Of a stretch of DNA of 46,327 nucleotides, positions 44,338 to 46,327 are shown one piece after another. The notes beneath the pieces were generated by a model. That model did not search any database. It saw nothing but the letters and a program-made list of their open reading frames with translations, and was not told where the DNA came from. The DNA is taken from assembly GCA_029975275.1 (NCBI GenBank), contig JARKPN010000054.1, positions 1 through 46,327 on the forward strand. The letters are read 5' to 3'. Position numbers and translations under genes: made by a program. Within the stretch, counting starts at the first letter, position 1, and each line of letters starts with the position of its first letter. This DNA is from Geobacteraceae bacterium. GTDB taxonomy: Bacteria; Desulfobacterota; Desulfuromonadia; Geobacterales; Geobacteraceae.

Positions 44338-45846
44338 ATGCTTATCGAAATGCACGCGCACTCACAAGAGCACTCCCGCTGCAGCGGCGTGACTGCCGCG
44401 GACCTGATCCGGCAGGTGTTCGCAAAGGGACTCCAGGGCATTGTCTTTACCGATCATCACTACCTGTGGAACGAGGATGAACTGCGTTCCGTGCGCCACG
44501 GGGCGGCCGTTCCCGACCACTTCCTGATCATGACCGGTCAGGAGGTGAAGACAGCCGACGCCGGCGACGTCCTCGTGTACGGGGCTTACAGGACACTGGA
44601 ACGCGGCGTCTCCCTGGCCGGGATACGCGAACGTTTTCCCGATGCCGCACTGGTATGGGCGCACCCCTATCGCAACGGCAGGGTACCCGATGACGGCTCG
44701 CTTCTCCTCCCCGAACTGGACGCCGTCGAGATCTTCAGCTCTAACCACTCCGTGCGGGAAAACAGCAGGGCGCTCCGGGACTGGCACCGTCTCCGTTTTA
44801 CCGCCATCGGCGGCACCGACACCCACGGCAGCGGATATGCCGGGCTCTACCCCACCCAGTTCGACCATCCGGTCAGGACCATCCCGGAGCTTGCCCTGGA
44901 GATCCGCACAGGCCGCTGCCGCCCCTTCCTGAAGGAGATACCCCGCTCGGGGGCCAACAGCGAAGTGACCGAGGTAACCATCGGCGCCAAGGGAACGGAC
45001 GAGGTCCGCGAGAGGATCATCATCAAGACCATCTCCAATCCGCACAAATGGAAAACGGCCGACCGGGCCTTTCACGTCATGGAAGCCATCGCCCGGCACG
45101 GCTTCGAAAACGGCCCCTACCGGGTACCCATCCCCATCGATCAGGATCACGACACCATGACCCTCATCGAACAGGGGATACGGGGGAAATCCCTGTTCGA
45201 TATTCTCCTGAGCTCGTCCCGGGACGACGGCCGGCTGTATCTGCGCATGGCGGCCCGCTGGCTTGCCCGGCTCCACTCCTCCCGGCTCCGCATCACCCCT
45301 GCCGGAGAGTTTTCGGCAAAAGAGCCCGAGCGGCTGGAGAGATACCTGGAACGATTCACCGCCATCGGCCACCGCCACGCCCGGCGCGCGGAAGAAATCG
45401 TGAGCGCCGTCAGAAAAGAGGAAATCCGCCGCTACCGGCACGACCCGGAGGCGCTGGTGCAGGGCCACGGTGACTTCCACCCCAAGAACGTCATTATCGG
45501 CAGGGACAGCCAGGAAAACAGGGAGACGCTGTTTGTGGCAGCCATCGATTTCGAGAGTTCGTTGCGGATTCCTCCGGCCTTTGACGTGGGGTGCTTCCTG
45601 GCCCAGTTCCGCAACCAGTTTTTCCCCCACAGGGAGATCCTTCGGGATATTTCCGTGGAGGAGTTCCTTGATGCATACCGCGAGTCATCGGGAGAGCTGG
45701 ACGACGATTTCCAGCGCCAGGTGGATCTCTTCCGGGCCCGCGCCAACATGAGCATCGCGGCTTATCTCATTAAGCTGGGGCTCGGGGAAAGCGAGGACCT
45801 CTGGAGGGTCCTCGTGGAGGCGGAACAGGCCCTGTGTCTGCTGTGA
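44338..45846 (+). CDS. PHP-domain phosphoesterase fused to APH-type kinase
   Basis: I choose the ATG at 44338 (MLIEMHAHSQEHSRCSG), because the metal-binding MHAHS motif should be close to the N-terminus; the frame extends upstream without family resemblance. The 502-residue protein has two parts. Residues 1-200 form a PHP domain with metal-ligand motifs HAHS, FTDHH, GQEVK, WAHPYRNG, SSNHS and GGTDTHG. Residues about 215-502 form an aminoglycoside-phosphotransferase/choline-kinase-like fold, with the ATP-lysine region RERIIIKTI, the catalytic loop VQGHGDFHPKN and the metal-binding AAIDFESS. All key catalytic residues of both halves appear intact. A phosphatase and a small-molecule kinase in one chain is unusual. 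Substrates are unknown, and the kinase half should not be read as antibiotic resistance. Confidence 0.88.
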   Translation: MLIEMHAHSQEHSRCSGVTAADLIRQVFAKGLQGIVFTDHHYLWNEDELRSVRHGAAVPDHFLIMTGQEVKTADAGDVLVYGAYRTLERGVSLAGIRERFPDAALVWAHPYRNGRVPDDGSLLLPELDAVEIFSSNHSVRENSRALRDWHRLRFTAIGGTDTHGSGYAGLYPTQFDHPVRTIPELALEIRTGRCRPFLKEIPRSGANSEVTEVTIGAKGTDEVRERIIIKTISNPHKWKTADRAFHVMEAIARHGFENGPYRVPIPIDQDHDTMTLIEQGIRGKSLFDILLSSSRDDGRLYLRMAARWLARLHSSRLRITPAGEFSAKEPERLERYLERFTAIGHRHARRAEEIVSAVRKEEIRRYRHDPEALVQGHGDFHPKNVIIGRDSQENRETLFVAAIDFESSLRIPPAFDVGCFLAQFRNQFFPHREILRDISVEEFLDAYRESSGELDDDFQRQVDLFRARANMSIAAYLIKLGLGESEDLWRVLVEAEQALCLL

Positions 45847-45886
45847 CCGGGTCGATTTTTCCACTGGCGGAGCCCTGTTTTCCCGC

Positions 45887-45892
45887 TATAAT
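45887..45892 (+). promoter_or_regulatory. Candidate -10 box for the ferritin gene
   Basis: A perfect TATAAT lies about 42 bases upstream of the ferritin start codon. No good -35 box lies 16-18 bases upstream, so an activator may be needed, or the site may be fortuitous. Confidence 0.4.
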
Positions 45893-45933
45893 GTACGGGC
45901 AACAGAAATCCAAAACCAAGGAGGTCGCAGCCC

Positions 45934-46327
45934 ATGATCAGCAAGAAGATGGTCCAGACGTTGAACAAGCAGCTCAACAACGAACTCTATTCCGCCTACC
46001 TCTACCTGTCCATGTCATCCTTCACCACGTTCATCGGCCTCAAGGGCGCCGCAAACTGGTTCATGGTGCAGTACCAGGAAGAAATGACCCATGCCATGAA
46101 ATTTTACGACTACCTCAACAGCCAGGGCGAACACTCGCAACTGGCGGCAATCGCCGCCCCGCCCACGGAGTTCGGCACCCTTCTCTCCATGTTCGAGCAG
46201 ACGCTGAAGCACGAGCAGTTCATCACCAAGTGCATCAACGACCTCATGGATCAGGCGGTCAAGGAGAAGGATCACGCCACCCAGATATTCCTCCAGTGGT
46301 TCGTGACCGAGCAGATTGAGGAAGAGG
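45934..46327 (+). CDS. ftnA: Non-heme ferritin (C-terminus beyond window)
   Basis: The reading frame MISKKMVQTLNKQLNNELYS runs to the window edge, 131 residues so far of the usual 165-175. The ferroxidase ligands fall at the FtnA positions: E17, E50, H53, E94, Q127 and E130. It should oxidise Fe2+ and store iron in a 24-subunit cytosolic shell. AAGGAGG lies nine bases upstream of the ATG. No heme-binding methionine can be assigned with confidence, so ferritin rather than bacterioferritin is called. Confidence 0.95.
   Translation, partial: MISKKMVQTLNKQLNNELYSAYLYLSMSSFTTFIGLKGAANWFMVQYQEEMTHAMKFYDYLNSQGEHSQLAAIAAPPTEFGTLLSMFEQTLKHEQFITKCINDLMDQAVKEKDHATQIFLQWFVTEQIEEE

Noticed and set aside
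44983-45846. Aminoglycoside resistance gene
   Set aside because: The APH fold covers many small-molecule kinases; the fusion to a PHP domain and the chromosomal setting argue against a resistance role.

Overview
The window looks like chromosomal DNA of a GC-rich anaerobic deltaproteobacterium of the Geobacter/Desulfuromonadales type. This is inferred from protein features: a fused NuoBCD subunit in a complete complex I operon, bacteriohemerythrin, a V4R protein, a PocR-type sensor kinase, many hybrid histidine kinases, and an NtrC-type regulator with several GAF domains. No species can be named from sequence alone.

Layout. (1) 1-1083: the 5' end of a ferredoxin:NADP oxidoreductase/sulfide dehydrogenase FAD subunit runs off the left edge on the minus strand. 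An AT-rich intergenic block and a small protein of unknown function follow. (2) 1317-7453: a GAF/AAA+ sigma-54 activator, a TPR O-GlcNAc-transferase-like (SPINDLY/OGT) protein, and a convergent bacteriohemerythrin. (3) 7551-9886 (minus): a GspB/ExeB plus GspA/ExeA pair for type II secretion. (4) 9977-12960 (minus): a thiamine operon thiS-thiG-thiE, followed by a TIGR01212-type radical SAM gene, headed by a TPP riboswitch with an adjacent intrinsic terminator. (5) 13359-15725: a membrane hybrid histidine kinase. (6) 15761-34651 (minus): an operon-like run nuoA, nuoBCD, DUF456, nuoE, DUF488, nuoF, V4R, GGDEF, nuoG, nuoH, ankyrin, nuoI, J, K, L, M, N, then asmA-like. It encodes all 14 complex I functions in 12 genes, with five passenger genes embedded. 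(7) 34777-35247 (minus): a Bcp-type peroxiredoxin. (8) 35505-44122: a sensory cluster of hybrid kinase, CorA transporter, PocR-type kinase and dCache hybrid kinase. (9) 44143-46327: tRNA-Arg(TCG), a PHP-phosphoesterase/APH-kinase fusion, and a ferritin cut by the right edge.

How it fits together. The nuo operon builds a proton-pumping NADH:quinone oxidoreductase. The V4R and GGDEF genes overlap by four bases and sit a few bases from nuoG, so a putative ligand sensor and a c-di-GMP synthase should be made together with complex I. Hemerythrin, peroxiredoxin and ferritin fit oxygen, peroxide and iron handling in an anaerobe.

The most unusual non-coding signal is a family of purine-biased period-7 tracts. 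They begin at, or just inside, the stop codons of thiE, thiG, nuoI and nuoA. In three of the four spacers a complementary pyrimidine tract lies 9-13 bases before the next start codon (radical SAM gene, nuoJ, nuoBCD), and those three starts have no recognisable Shine-Dalgarno sequence. The mRNA between these genes could therefore fold into a long hairpin joining the stop of one gene to the start of the next.
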